Below, piece by piece: positions 30,691 to 41,584 of a stretch of 64,000 nucleotides of DNA. The stretch is taken from positions 1 through 64,000 of the forward strand of contig JADYZO010000042.1 in assembly GCA_020853135.1 (NCBI GenBank), in the 5' to 3' direction. The position numbers and the translations under genes are program-made. This DNA comes from Gammaproteobacteria bacterium (GTDB lineage: Bacteria > Pseudomonadota > Gammaproteobacteria > Steroidobacterales > GCA-2729495). The stretch's first letter is position 1; each line of letters starts with the position of its first letter. The notes below the pieces were generated by a model, which saw only the letters and a list, made by a program, of their open reading frames with translations, did no database searches and had not been told where the DNA came from.

Positions 30691-33279
30691 GTGACCGACG
30701 TACCCTACCGGCCCGCCGAGGTCGAAGCCGAAGCCCAGGCCTACTGGGACAGCCACCACTGCTTCCGGGCCACCGAGGATCCGGCCCGGGAGAAGTTCTA
30801 CTGCCTCTCCATGTTCCCCTACCCCAGTGGCCGGCTGCACATGGGGCATGTCCGCAACTACACCATCGGCGATGTCATCAGCCGCTACCAGCGCATGCGC
30901 GGCAGGAACGTGCTCCAGCCGATGGGCTGGGACGCCTTCGGCCTGCCGGCCGAGAACGCCGCCATGGCCAACGGCGTGCCGCCGGCGCAGTGGACGTACG
31001 ACAACATCGACTACATGCGCCGGCAGCTCAGGAGCCTCGGGCTCGCCATCGACTGGGACCGCGAGGTCGCCACCTGCCGCCCCGGGTACTACCGCTGGAA
31101 CCAGTGGCTGTTCCTGCGCATGCGCGAGAAGGGCATCGCCTGCAAGACCACCGGTGTCGTCAACTGGGATCCGGTGGACCAGACGGTGCTCGCCAACGAA
31201 CAGGTGATCGACGGGCGCGGCTGGCGTACCGGCGCGCTGGTGGAGAAGCGCGAGATCCCGATGTACTACCTGCGCATCACCGCCTATGCCGGGGAGCTGC
31301 TCGAAGCCCTCGACGGGCTCGGCGGCTGGCCCGAGCGGGTGCGCACCATGCAGGCCAACTGGATCGGCCGTTCCGAGGGCCTGGAGATCGACTTTCCCGT
31401 CGAGGACCGCGACGAGCGCCTCACCATATTCACGACCCGGCCCGACACGCTCCACGGCGTCACCTACATGGCGATCGCCGCCGAGCACCCGCTGGCGCTG
31501 GCCGCGGCGCGCGACAACCTGGAGCTGCGCGTCTTCATCGACGAATGCCGCCACCAGGCCGTGACCGAGGCCGCGCTGGAGACCGCCGAGAAGCGCGGGC
31601 TGCCGACCGGCCTGCACGCCATCCACCCGCTGACCGGGCAGCGCCTGCCCATCTGGGTGGCCAACTTCGTGCTGATGGGCTATGGCACCGGCGCGGTCAT
31701 GTCGGTGCCCGCCCACGACCAGCGCGACTGGGAGTTCGCGCGCCGCTACGGGCTGCCCATCCACGAGGTCATCCGCCCCGCCGACGGCTCGCTCCCCGAC
31801 CTCGAGGCGGGCGCGTACACCGACCATGGCGTGCTCATCAATTCCGGTGCCTTCGACGGCCTGCACTTCAACGCCGCCTTCGACGCGATCTCACGCCACA
31901 TCGAGGGCCGCTCGGCCGGCCGCCGGCGCACCCACTGGCGCCTGCGCGACTGGGGCATCTCGCGCCAGCGCTACTGGGGCTGCCCGATCCCGCTGGTGCA
32001 TTGCCCGCGCTGCGGCGAGGTGGCGGTGCCCGACGAGCAGCTGCCGGTGGTGCTGCCCGAGGACCTGGTGCCCGATGGCAGCGGCAATCCGCTGGCGAAA
32101 CTCGCCGCCTTCCGCGACTGCGCCTGCCCGCAGTGCGGCGGGCCGGCGCGGCGCGAGACCGACACCATGGACACCTTCGTGGATTCGTCCTGGTATTTCC
32201 TGCGCTACGCCTGCGCCGACCAGCACCGGCAGATGGTCGATGCGCGCACCGCCTACTGGCTGCCGGTGGACCAGTACATCGGCGGCATCGAACACGCCAT
32301 CCTGCACCTGCTGTACTCGCGCTTCTGGACACGGGTGATGCGCGACCTCGGCCTGGTGTCCCTCGACGAGCCGTTCACCAACCTGCTGACCCAGGGCATG
32401 GTGCTCAACGAGATCTTCTTCCGCCGGCCGGCCTCGGGGCGCATCGAATATTTCAACCCGGCGGATGTCCGCATCGAGAATGACGAGCGCGGCCGGCGGC
32501 TCTCCGCGACGCTGCTGGCCGACGGCCAGCCGGTGGAATCCGGCGGCATCGGCACCATGTCCAAGTCGAAGGCCAACGGCGTCGACCCGAACCGGCTGGT
32601 GGAGCAGTATGGCGCGGATACCGCCCGGCTCTTCATCATGTTCGCCGCGCCGCCGGAGCAGTCGCTGGAGTGGTCCGAGGAGGGCGTGCAGGGCGCGTTC
32701 CGCTTCCTCAAGCGCCTGTGGCGCGCGGTGCATCAGCATGCGCAGGGCGGGTCCACGGGCGAGGTGGATCTCGGCGCCCTCGACGACGCGCAGAAGGCCC
32801 TGCGGCGCAGCCTGCACCAGGCCATCGCCAAGGTGACCGACGACGTCGGCCGGCGCTACACGTTCAATACCGCGATCGCCGCCGTCATGGAGCTGCTGAA
32901 CGAGCTGGGGCGGTTCCAGCCGGCGACGCCGGCCGACCGGGTGGTGGTCCAGGAGGTGCTCGAAAGCGTGGTGCTGATGCTCTCGCCGATGGTGCCCCAC
33001 ATCTGCCACCGCCTGTGGCAGGTGCTCGGCCACGGCCGGGCCGTGGTCGACGAGCACTGGCCGGTGGCCGATGCGGCAGCGCTCGCCGCCGACACGCTGG
33101 AGGTGGTGGTGCAGGTGAACGGCAAGGTGCGCGGCCGCATCGCGGTGCCGGCCACCGCCAGCGAGGCAACGCTGCGCGCGGCTGCGCTGGCCGACGCCGA
33201 CGTCCTCAGGCACGTGGGCGGCAAGCCGGTCCGGCGCGTGATCGTGGTGCCAGGGAAGCTGGTCAATGTGGTCGTTTAG
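30691..33279 (+). CDS. leuS: leucyl-tRNA synthetase
   Basis: LeuRS (862 aa; E. coli 860) charges tRNA-Leu and edits mischarged products. The HIGH motif is [13 protein letters not shown] near residues 43-56, the CP1 editing domain contains [12 protein letters not shown], and the second signature is [13 protein letters not shown] at about 622 (Thr in place of the first Lys). The start is GTG 30691 because [19 protein letters not shown] matches the family; the frame is open further upstream into the inverted-repeat element, which is not coding. lptE overlaps its 3' end by 14 bp. Confidence 0.96.
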   Translation: MTDVPYRPAEVEAEAQAYWDSHHCFRATEDPAREKFYCLSMFPYPSGRLHMGHVRNYTIGDVISRYQRMRGRNVLQPMGWDAFGLPAENAAMANGVPPAQWTYDNIDYMRRQLRSLGLAIDWDREVATCRPGYYRWNQWLFLRMREKGIACKTTGVVNWDPVDQTVLANEQVIDGRGWRTGALVEKREIPMYYLRITAYAGELLEALDGLGGWPERVRTMQANWIGRSEGLEIDFPVEDRDERLTIFTTRPDTLHGVTYMAIAAEHPLALAAARDNLELRVFIDECRHQAVTEAALETAEKRGLPTGLHAIHPLTGQRLPIWVANFVLMGYGTGAVMSVPAHDQRDWEFARRYGLPIHEVIRPADGSLPDLEAGAYTDHGVLINSGAFDGLHFNAAFDAISRHIEGRSAGRRRTHWRLRDWGISRQRYWGCPIPLVHCPRCGEVAVPDEQLPVVLPEDLVPDGSGNPLAKLAAFRDCACPQCGGPARRETDTMDTFVDSSWYFLRYACADQHRQMVDARTAYWLPVDQYIGGIEHAILHLLYSRFWTRVMRDLGLVSLDEPFTNLLTQGMVLNEIFFRRPASGRIEYFNPADVRIENDERGRRLSATLLADGQPVESGGIGTMSKSKANGVDPNRLVEQYGADTARLFIMFAAPPEQSLEWSEEGVQGAFRFLKRLWRAVHQHAQGGSTGEVDLGALDDAQKALRRSLHQAIAKVTDDVGRRYTFNTAIAAVMELLNELGRFQPATPADRVVVQEVLESVVLMLSPMVPHICHRLWQVLGHGRAVVDEHWPVADAAALAADTLEVVVQVNGKVRGRIAVPATASEATLRAAALADADVLRHVGGKPVRRVIVVPGKLVNVVV

Positions 33280-33778
33280 GACAGGCGGGTTCCGGCGCGT
33301 TGCGCTGTTCATCCTGGCCCTTGCCGCCGGCCTGCAGGCGGGCTGCGGCTTTCACCTGCGCGGGGACGTGCACTACCCGGCCGCCATGGCGGTGACCTGG
33401 ATCGAGGCCGAGGATCGCTACACGCCGTTCTATCGCCAGCTGAAGACCGCGCTGGAGCGTGGCGGCGTGCGGGTTGCGGCCAACCCGGCGGAAGCGGGCA
33501 GCGTGATCCGCATCCTGCACGACGAGACCGGCCAGCGCGTGTCGTCGGTCTCGGTGCGCAACACGCCGGTGGAGTACACCGTCTACTACGTCCTGCGCTA
33601 TGCCGTCGACATGGGTGGCCGGGAGGTCGTGCCTGCCCAGGGGCTGTCGCTCAGCCGCGCCTACAACTACGACGAGACGCAGGTGCTGGGCAAGCGCGCC
33701 GAGGGTACGGAACTGCGCGATGCGCTGGCCGGCGACATGGTCGGCACCGTGACGCGGCGGCTCAGCCTGCTGAAGTAG
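33266..33778 (+). CDS. lptE: LPS-assembly lipoprotein LptE
   Basis: LptE (170 aa) is the outer-membrane lipoprotein that plugs LptD and completes lipopolysaccharide export. A short signal with lipobox LQAGC gives Cys27, followed by [11 protein letters not shown], the typical LptE beginning. The rest is the small alpha/beta fold ([19 protein letters not shown]). The ATG at 33266 overlaps the leuS end, as in E. coli. Unlike in E. coli, holA does not follow directly; five other genes stand between. Confidence 0.9.
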   Translation: MWSFRTGGFRRVALFILALAAGLQAGCGFHLRGDVHYPAAMAVTWIEAEDRYTPFYRQLKTALERGGVRVAANPAEAGSVIRILHDETGQRVSSVSVRNTPVEYTVYYVLRYAVDMGGREVVPAQGLSLSRAYNYDETQVLGKRAEGTELRDALAGDMVGTVTRRLSLLK

Positions 33779-33793
33779 GCGCGGGTCGCCGCC

Positions 33794-34282
<489 letters not shown>

Positions 34283-34333
34283 GCGGTTCTCGCGGTTGGT
34301 GGCGGGGGCGGCCGCCAGCCCCCGGAAAGTGGC

Positions 34334-34342
34334 TGGTATTAT
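34334..34342 (+). promoter_or_regulatory. extended -10 promoter element before cysS
   Basis: TGGTATTAT (TG, one base, then TATTAT) lies 41 bp before the cysS ATG. No -35 box is evident, which fits an extended -10 promoter. Confidence 0.5.
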
Positions 34343-34382
34343 AGCCGGCCCATCCGGCAGCCCCGCAGTCCAAGCCGTTCCC

Positions 34383-35771
<1,389 letters not shown>

Positions 35772-35786
35772 GCGGCAACGATCACC

Positions 35787-36200
35787 ATGAACGAGATCGA
35801 GCAGGCCGAGCATGAGCTGGTGGAGGAGTTCCAGGTCTTCGACAACTGGATGGACCGCTACCAGTACCTGATCGACCTCGGCCGGACGCTGCCGCCCTTC
35901 CCCGAGGAGCTGCGCACCGAGGACCACCGCATCCATGGCTGCCAGTCGCAGGTCTGGCTGGTCACCATGCACCGGGGTGACCGGCTGGATTTCCAGGCCA
36001 TCAGCGACTCGGCCATCGTCTCCGGGCTGATCGCGGTGCTGATGCGCGTCTACAGCGGCCGGCGCAGCAGCGAGATTGCCGGCAGCCGCCCGGACTTCAT
36101 CAAGGCCATCGGCCTCGATGCCCACCTCTCCCCCACGCGCAGCAACGGCCTGCGGGCCATGCTCCAGGCCATCACGGCTGCGGCTGCGGAGGCGGCGTGA
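35787..36200 (+). CDS. sufE: cysteine desulfuration protein SufE
   Basis: SufE (137 aa) accepts sulfur from a SufS-type desulfurase and passes it to the Fe-S scaffold. The acceptor is Cys52 in [13 protein letters not shown], the family motif. [17 protein letters not shown] is the conserved first half. No other suf gene is near, so it may serve SufS or CsdA encoded elsewhere; CsdE is an alternative name by homology. Its last bases overlap the yidD start. Confidence 0.9.
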   Translation: MNEIEQAEHELVEEFQVFDNWMDRYQYLIDLGRTLPPFPEELRTEDHRIHGCQSQVWLVTMHRGDRLDFQAISDSAIVSGLIAVLMRVYSGRRSSEIAGSRPDFIKAIGLDAHLSPTRSNGLRAMLQAITAAAAEAA

Positions 36201-36502
36201 CCGGTCCGCCGCCGGCCGGCAGGCAGCGGCCCGGGCCGCCCGCCCGCCTCGCGCTGGCCGCCATCGGCTTCTACCAGCGCTGGATCTCCCCGCTGCTCGG
36301 GGCACGCTGCCGCTTCCTGCCGACCTGCTCGGCCTATTGCCGCGAGGCCATCGAGCGCTTCGGGCTGCTGCGCGGCGGCTGGCTCGGCCTGCGGCGCATC
36401 CTGCGCTGCCATCCGCTCTGCGCCGGCGGCCATGACCCGGTGCCGGAGCGCTTCAGCTGGCGCGGTGGCCGCGACCGGGATCGCGGCGACCCTGTGCTAT
36501 AG
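36197..36502 (+). CDS. yidD: membrane protein insertion efficiency factor YidD
   Basis: YidD (101 aa) is a small amphipathic protein that assists YidC-dependent insertion. The cysteine-rich family core is complete: [20 protein letters not shown], then [12 protein letters not shown] and [15 protein letters not shown]. It is usually found between rnpA and yidC, so its place after sufE is atypical. The start ATG overlaps the sufE stop. Confidence 0.9.
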   Translation: MTGPPPAGRQRPGPPARLALAAIGFYQRWISPLLGARCRFLPTCSAYCREAIERFGLLRGGWLGLRRILRCHPLCAGGHDPVPERFSWRGGRDRDRGDPVL

Positions 36503-36503
36503 T
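36495..36503 (+). promoter_or_regulatory. extended -10 promoter element before the Trm112-like gene
   Basis: TGCTATAGT (TG, one base, TATAGT) overlaps the yidD stop and lies 55 bp before the next ATG. No -35 match is needed for this promoter type; prediction only. Confidence 0.45.
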
Positions 36504-36558
36504 CCCAAGCATCGCGCGACCGGAGCGAATGGGTTTCGTTCGCGGCCAGCCCGCAGAC

Positions 36559-36816
36559 ATGGACAAGCGACTCCTCGACATCATCTGCTGCCCGGTGACC
36601 CGCCAGCCCCTGGAACTGCTCGACGCCGGGCGCCTGTCCCGCCTCAATGCGGCCATGGCCGGCGGCGGGATCCGCAACCAGGCCGAACAGGTGGTGGAGG
36701 GCGACCTCGCCGAGGTGCTCGTGACCCGTGATGGGCGCTTCGCCTACCCGGTGCGCGAAGGCATGCCGATTCTCCTGGGCGAAGAGTGCATCGACCTCCG
36801 GCAACTCCCCGCGTGA
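36559..36816 (+). CDS. Trm112/UPF0434 family small protein
   Basis: An 85-residue protein starting MDKRLLDIICCPVTRQPLEL and ending FAYPVREGMPILLGEECIDL, the pattern of the bacterial YcaR/Trm112 family. Members are small zinc-ribbon-like folds; eukaryotic Trm112 activates methyltransferases, but bacterial roles are unclear. Here the zinc positions are partly lost: CCP is present, but the second CxxC pair is absent. The ATG at 36559 fits the family better than the one at 36529. Confidence 0.85.
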   Translation: MDKRLLDIICCPVTRQPLELLDAGRLSRLNAAMAGGGIRNQAEQVVEGDLAEVLVTRDGRFAYPVREGMPILLGEECIDLRQLPA

Positions 36817-36877
36817 TGCCGGCCGGGCAGCGGCGGGCGCCCCCCGGGCCGGCTCCCGGCCTGCGTGATCCCCGGCG

Positions 36878-37906
36878 ATGAAGATCCCCGCCGACCGGCT
36901 GGCTGCACAACTGGCCGGCGAGCTGGCACCGTTCTACGTGCTCTGCGGCGAGGAGCCCCTGCTGGTGGACGAGGCGCTGGCGGCGATCCGGGCGCGCGCC
37001 CGTGCCGCTGGCTGCGACGAGCGCGAGGTCCACTTCATCGAGCGCGGCTTCGACTGGGATGCCCTCGGCGCGGGCCTGAAGAACCTGTCGCTGTTCTCCA
37101 GCCGCCGGCTGGTGGAATTGCGCCTGCCCGGCGGCAAGCCGGGGGAGGAGGGCGCGCGCTTCCTCACGGCGCTCGCCGCCGGGCCGGATGCCGGCAATGT
37201 CTGCGTGCTCGTGCTGCCCGGGCTGGATTCCGCCGCGAGCCGGACGAAGTGGGCCACGGCCCTGGTGGCATCCGCCGTGTGGGTGGACCTGCGCCCGCCC
37301 TCGCGCGGGCAGCTGCCGGCCTGGCTGCGCCAGCGGCTGAAAGCCGCGGGCCTCGGTGCGGACACCGAGGCGCTGGAGCTGCTCGCCTCGCTGGTGGAGG
37401 GCAACCTGCTGGCCGCCAGGCAGGAAATCGACAAGCTGGCATTGCTGGCCGACGACGGTCCGGTCACGCCCGCGGCCGTCCGCGCGGCGGTGGCCGACGG
37501 CGCCCGCTTCGACATCTACCAGCTCAGTGATGCGGCCCTCGCCGGGGATGCGGCGCGGGCGGCGCGGGTGCTGGCCGGCCTGCGGCGCGAGGGTGAGGCC
37601 GAGGTGCTGGTGCTCTGGCCGCTGCTGCGCGACATCCTCACCCTCGCCGACGTCCTCGCGCGCAGCGCCGCGGGCCGCAGTATCGAGCAGGCCATGCAGG
37701 ATGCCGGCATCTGGCGCAGCCGCCTCGATGCCTTCGGCCGCGCGGCCCGCCGCTGGCGCGGCGCGGATGTCGCCCGCCTGCTGCGCAGCGCGGCCCGGGC
37801 CGACCAGATCCTGAAGGGAGCCCGCCCTGGCCACCCGTGGCTGGCGCTGCAGGAGGTCACCCTGGAGCTCTGCGGGGCCGGGCTGCCCCTGGCGGAGACG
37901 GCGTGA
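36878..37906 (+). CDS. holA: DNA polymerase III delta subunit
   Basis: HolA (342 aa, equal to E. coli 343 within one residue) opens the sliding clamp as part of the clamp loader. The N-terminal domain begins MKIPADRLAAQLAGELAPFY, then VLCGEEPLLVDEALAAIR, a degenerate ATPase fold without a Walker A lysine, as expected for delta. The collar domain reads LLRDILTLADVLARSAAG. It is coupled to nadD through GTGA. In E. coli lptE precedes it directly; here the two are split by about 3.1 kb. Confidence 0.93.
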   Translation: MKIPADRLAAQLAGELAPFYVLCGEEPLLVDEALAAIRARARAAGCDEREVHFIERGFDWDALGAGLKNLSLFSSRRLVELRLPGGKPGEEGARFLTALAAGPDAGNVCVLVLPGLDSAASRTKWATALVASAVWVDLRPPSRGQLPAWLRQRLKAAGLGADTEALELLASLVEGNLLAARQEIDKLALLADDGPVTPAAVRAAVADGARFDIYQLSDAALAGDAARAARVLAGLRREGEAEVLVLWPLLRDILTLADVLARSAAGRSIEQAMQDAGIWRSRLDAFGRAARRWRGADVARLLRSAARADQILKGARPGHPWLALQEVTLELCGAGLPLAETA

Positions 37907-38607
37907 GCGCGGGCAGCGGCCCCGTCGGCATCCTCGGCGGCACCTTCGATCCCGTGCATCACGGCCACCTGCGCACCGCGCTCGAGCTCATCGAGGCCTG
38001 TGGCCTCGATGAGCTGCGGCTGGTGCCTGCCGGCCTGCCACCGCACCGCGGCCGGCCGCGTGCGTCGGCGGAACTGCGCCTGGAGATGCTGCACCGCGCG
38101 GTGGCGGGCGAGCCGCGCCTGCGCGTGGATGAACGCGAGCTGCGCCGCCCCGGCCCCTCGTACACGGTGGATACACTCGGCGCGCTGCGTGCCGAACTGG
38201 GCCTGCGGCCGCTGTGCCTGGTGCTCGGCGCGGATGCCTTCCTCGGCCTGCCGGCCTGGCACCGCTGGCGCGAGCTGCCCGGCCTGGCCCACCTGGTGGT
38301 GGTCCAGCGCCCGGGCACCGTGCTCGCGCCCGAGGGCGAGCTGGCTGCGCTCATGGCCGGGCGCCGGAGCGCGGATCGCAGCGCGCTGGCCCGCGCCAGT
38401 GCCGGCGTGCTGCGTGTGCAGGCGGTGACCCAGCTCGACATTTCCGCATCGGCGATCCGTGCCCTTGTGGCTGGCGGCGGCGACCCCAGATATCTGGTGC
38501 CCGAGCCGGTCCGCGAGCTGATCATGGAGAGCCGGTGCTACCAGGCGACAGATGACCCCAGGGAGGTGCAACGGAGTGCAAAGCAGGAAACTGGCATCAC
38601 TGGCTGA
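37903..38607 (+). CDS. nadD: nicotinate-nucleotide adenylyltransferase
   Basis: NadD (234 aa) adenylates nicotinate mononucleotide in NAD synthesis. The nucleotidyl-transferase signature GILGGTFDPVHHGHLRTAL is at about residues 8-26, and the second motif appears as LDISASAIRAL near the C-terminus. The start is GTG 37903, overlapping the holA stop. The 3' end overlaps rsfS by 32 bp, which is long but usual for this gene pair in GC-rich relatives. Confidence 0.93.
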   Translation: MSAGSGPVGILGGTFDPVHHGHLRTALELIEACGLDELRLVPAGLPPHRGRPRASAELRLEMLHRAVAGEPRLRVDERELRRPGPSYTVDTLGALRAELGLRPLCLVLGADAFLGLPAWHRWRELPGLAHLVVVQRPGTVLAPEGELAALMAGRRSADRSALARASAGVLRVQAVTQLDISASAIRALVAGGGDPRYLVPEPVRELIMESRCYQATDDPREVQRSAKQETGITG

Positions 38608-38923
38608 GGCCGCGCTCGAGGATGTCAAGGCGCGCGACGTGCGCGTCATCGACGTGCGCAAGCTCACCACGGTGGCCGACTACATGATCATCGCCACCGG
38701 GACGTCCGACCGTCATGTGCGCTCGCTGGCCGACCGCGTGGTCGAGCAGGCCACCGGGGCCGGCTGCCGGCCGCTCGGCGTGGAGGGCGAGGAGGCGGGC
38801 GAGTGGGTCCTGGTGGACCTCCAGGACGTCATCGTCCACGTCATGCTCGGCAAGGTGCGTGACCTCTACAAGCTGGAGAACCTCTGGGACATGCACGCCC
38901 CGTCGGCCGGGGCCGTGGTCTAG
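38576..38923 (+). CDS. rsfS: ribosomal silencing factor RsfS
   Basis: RsfS (115 aa) binds L14 and blocks subunit joining in starvation. VRVIDVRKLTTVADYMIIAT, TGTSDRHVRSLADRVVE and GEWVLVDLQDVIVHVM identify it. GTG at 38576 gives MQSRKLASLAEAAL, matching the E. coli start MQGKALQDF; an ATG at 38552 is possible but adds non-conserved residues. It overlaps nadD and precedes rlmH, a conserved run. Confidence 0.92.
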   Translation: MQSRKLASLAEAALEDVKARDVRVIDVRKLTTVADYMIIATGTSDRHVRSLADRVVEQATGAGCRPLGVEGEEAGEWVLVDLQDVIVHVMLGKVRDLYKLENLWDMHAPSAGAVV

Positions 38924-39041
38924 CCTCCCGGCCTCCCGGGTCCCGCCCGGGGCAACCCGCCGGGCGGGGCCGTGCCGGCAGGTGCCGCCGGGGCCGTCGC
39001 GCGGGTATGCTGGCGCCCCATGAAGCTTTCGGGTCCTTTCC

Positions 39042-39509
39042 ATGCACATCACCGTCGCAGCCGTCGGCACGCGGCTGGAGCCCTGGATCTACGACGCCTT
39101 TGACGCCTACAGCGCGCGCCTGCCGAAGCACTTCGGCCTGGTCCTCGAGGAGGTGCCGGCGGGGCGCCGCGGGACTGCTGCCACGGCGGCGGCGGTGGCG
39201 GCCGAGGGCGAGCGCCTGCTGCGCCACGTGCGTCCCGGGGCGCTGACGCTGGCGCTCGACGAGCGGGGCTGCCAGTGGAGTTCGGTGGAGCTGGCCGGGC
39301 AGTTGCAGCTGTGGCTCGAGCGCCATCCCCAGGTGGCCATCCTCATCGGTGGGCCCGATGGGCTGTCATCCTCCTGCCGGGAGCGCGCCGACCGCCTCTG
39401 GTCGCTGTCGAAGCTCACCTTCCCCCATGGCCTGGTGCGGGTGCTCCTGGCCGAGCAGCTCTACCGGGCCTGGACCATCCTCCAGGGCCATCCCTACCAC
39501 CGGGCCTGA
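39042..39509 (+). CDS. rlmH: 23S rRNA pseudouridine-1915 N3-methyltransferase
   Basis: RlmH (155 aa, as in E. coli) is a SPOUT methyltransferase acting on helix 69 of assembled ribosomes. The knotted SAM-binding region is [20 protein letters not shown] and the C-terminus [20 protein letters not shown] is nearly invariant. It lies 118 bp after rsfS, a gap with a 9-bp GC hairpin (38942-38950 with 38960-38968) but no T-run. maf follows after 2 bp. Confidence 0.95.
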   Translation: MHITVAAVGTRLEPWIYDAFDAYSARLPKHFGLVLEEVPAGRRGTAATAAAVAAEGERLLRHVRPGALTLALDERGCQWSSVELAGQLQLWLERHPQVAILIGGPDGLSSSCRERADRLWSLSKLTFPHGLVRVLLAEQLYRAWTILQGHPYHRA

Positions 39510-39511
39510 CC

Positions 39512-40126
39512 ATGCGCCGTGCCGCAGAACCCGCCGTCTGTCTCGCCTCGGCTTCGCCGCGGCGGCGCGAGCTGCTGGCGCAGATCGGCATCGGCTGTGT
39601 CGTGGCGCCTGCGGATGTCGACGAGACCGTGCAGGCCGGCGAGGCCGTGGAGGCCTATGTGCTGCGCCTGGCGCGCGCCAAGGCGCGGCTCGTGTGGGAG
39701 CAGCCCGGCCGCCGGCCGCCCGGGCCCGTGCTGGCCGCCGACACCGCGGTGGCCATCGGCGGGGAAGTCCTCGGCAAGCCGGTGGACCTGGCCGATTGCC
39801 GGCGCATGCTCGGGCGCCTGTCCGGTGCGGTGCATGAGGTGCTGACCGCCGTGGCGGTCATTTCCGGGGCGGGTGAAACCACGGCCGTCAGCCGCAGCGA
39901 GGTGGCCTTCCGGGCACTCAGGCCGGCGGAGATTGACGCCTACTGGCATACCGGCGAACCCGCCGACAAGGCGGGCGGTTACGCCATCCAGGGCCTGGGG
40001 GCCGTCTTCATCCGCGACCTGCGCGGCAGCTACTCCGGCGTCATGGGCCTGCCGCTGTTCGAGACCGCAAGGCTGCTGTCCGCGCATGGCGTGGCAGCGC
40101 TGGCCGGCACGGGGGGCGCACCGTGA
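39512..40126 (+). CDS. maf: Maf-type dTTP/UTP pyrophosphatase (YhdE)
   Basis: Maf (204 aa) hydrolyses non-canonical or excess pyrimidine nucleotides. The N-terminal signature is [18 protein letters not shown]; catalytic Asp is in [38 protein letters not shown] and [11 protein letters not shown] are the YhdE-type substrate loops. The ATG at 39512 lies 2 bp after the rlmH stop. It starts the conserved maf-rng-yhdP-tldD run and overlaps rng by 4 bp. Confidence 0.93.
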   Translation: MRRAAEPAVCLASASPRRRELLAQIGIGCVVAPADVDETVQAGEAVEAYVLRLARAKARLVWEQPGRRPPGPVLAADTAVAIGGEVLGKPVDLADCRRMLGRLSGAVHEVLTAVAVISGAGETTAVSRSEVAFRALRPAEIDAYWHTGEPADKAGGYAIQGLGAVFIRDLRGSYSGVMGLPLFETARLLSAHGVAALAGTGGAP

Positions 40127-41580
40127 AGGCCGAGATCCTCATCAACGTCACGGCCCGCGAGGCCCGTGCGGCGCTGGTGGCCAACGGCCTGCTGCAGGAG
40201 GTCCTGGTCGAGCGCGCCTCGCGCCGTGGCCTGCTCGGCAACATCTACCGCGGGAGGGTCTCGCGGGTGCTGCCGGGCATGCAGGCGGCCTTCGTCGAGA
40301 TCGGGCTGGAGCGCACGGCCTTCCTGCACGCTTCGGACATCGCACCGCCGGCCGGTGCACCGGCCGGGCGCGTGGCCGACATCCGTGACCTGCTGCGCGA
40401 TGGCGACGAGATCCTGGTGCAGGTGCTCAAGGACCCCATCGGAACCAAGGGGGCGCGGCTCACCACCTTCATCGCCGTGCCCTCGCGCTACCTGGTGCTG
40501 CTGCCGCGCAGTACCGGCATCGGCATCTCGGCGCGGATCAGCGACGAGGCCGAGCGCGAGCGCCTCAAGGCGGTCATGGCCGGCATCGTGGATCCCGCCG
40601 GCACCAGCGGCGTCATCGTGCGCACCGTCGCCGAGGGTGCCGGGGAGGAGGCGCTGCGTGCCGACCTGGACTTCCTGGCCAGGCTCTGGGAGATGATCGG
40701 CGCCCGGGCCGCCACCGTGCCGGCCGGGCAGCTGGTGCACGAGGACCTGCCGCTGGCGGTGCGCGTGGTGCGCGACATCCTCACCAACGGCATCGAACGC
40801 GTGCGCGTGGACTGCACGCAGTCCTACGCACGCCTGCGCGGCTTTGCCGAGACCTTCATGCCGGACCTCGCGCCGCTGATCGAGCACTATGGGGAAGCCC
40901 GCCCGATCCTGGACCTCTATGGCGTGGAGGAGGAGATCCAGAAGGCGCTCGAGCGGCGCGTGGCGCTGAAGTCCGGCGGTTACGTGGTCATCGACCAGAC
41001 CGAGGCGATGACCACCGTGGACGTCAACACCGGTGCCTACGTCGGCCATCGCAACCTGGAGGAAACCATCTTCCGCACCAACCTCGAGGCCGCGGCGGCC
41101 ATCGCGCGCCAGCTGCGCCTGCGCAACCTCGGTGGCATCATCATCATCGATTTCATCGACATGGCCGAGGGCTGGCACCGGGAGCAGGTGCTCGCGGCGC
41201 TGCAGGCGGCCCTGCAGGAGGACCACGCGCACACGCAGATCACCCAGGCCTCCGCGCTCGGCTTCGTGGAGATGACGCGCAAGCGCACCCGCGAGAGCCT
41301 CGAGCACATCATGTGCCGGCCCTGCGCCACCTGCGACGGCCGCGGTTTCGTCAAGAGCCCGGAAACCGTGTGCTACGAGGTCTTCCGCGAGATCCTGCGC
41401 CAGCACCGGCAGGTCGCCAGCCGCGAGATGGTGGTGCTGGCCCATTCCGACGTGATCGACCTGCTCCTCGACGAGGAGGCGGCCGGCCTGGCCGAACTCG
41501 CCGACCTGACCGGCAAGCCGATCCGGCTGCAGGCCGAGGCGGGCTATGCGCCCGGCCAGTTCGACGTCGTGCTGATCTAG
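40123..41580 (+). CDS. rng: ribonuclease G
   Basis: RNase G (485 aa; E. coli 489) processes the 16S rRNA 5' end and decays some mRNAs. An S1 domain lies at about 38-120 ([20 protein letters not shown] and [15 protein letters not shown]). The two catalytic Asp residues are in [12 protein letters not shown] and [11 protein letters not shown]. The zinc-link cysteines are in [12 protein letters not shown]. There is no long disordered scaffold region, so it is RNase G and not RNase E. The start is GTG 40123, overlapping maf. Confidence 0.95.
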   Translation: MKAEILINVTAREARAALVANGLLQEVLVERASRRGLLGNIYRGRVSRVLPGMQAAFVEIGLERTAFLHASDIAPPAGAPAGRVADIRDLLRDGDEILVQVLKDPIGTKGARLTTFIAVPSRYLVLLPRSTGIGISARISDEAERERLKAVMAGIVDPAGTSGVIVRTVAEGAGEEALRADLDFLARLWEMIGARAATVPAGQLVHEDLPLAVRVVRDILTNGIERVRVDCTQSYARLRGFAETFMPDLAPLIEHYGEARPILDLYGVEEEIQKALERRVALKSGGYVVIDQTEAMTTVDVNTGAYVGHRNLEETIFRTNLEAAAAIARQLRLRNLGGIIIIDFIDMAEGWHREQVLAALQAALQEDHAHTQITQASALGFVEMTRKRTRESLEHIMCRPCATCDGRGFVKSPETVCYEVFREILRQHRQVASREMVVLAHSDVIDLLLDEEAAGLAELADLTGKPIRLQAEAGYAPGQFDVVLI

Positions 41581-41584
41581 CCCC

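Noticed and set aside
38942..38968. 9-bp GC hairpin between rsfS and rlmH as a terminator
   Set aside because: There is no T-run after it on either strand, and the two genes are usually co-transcribed.
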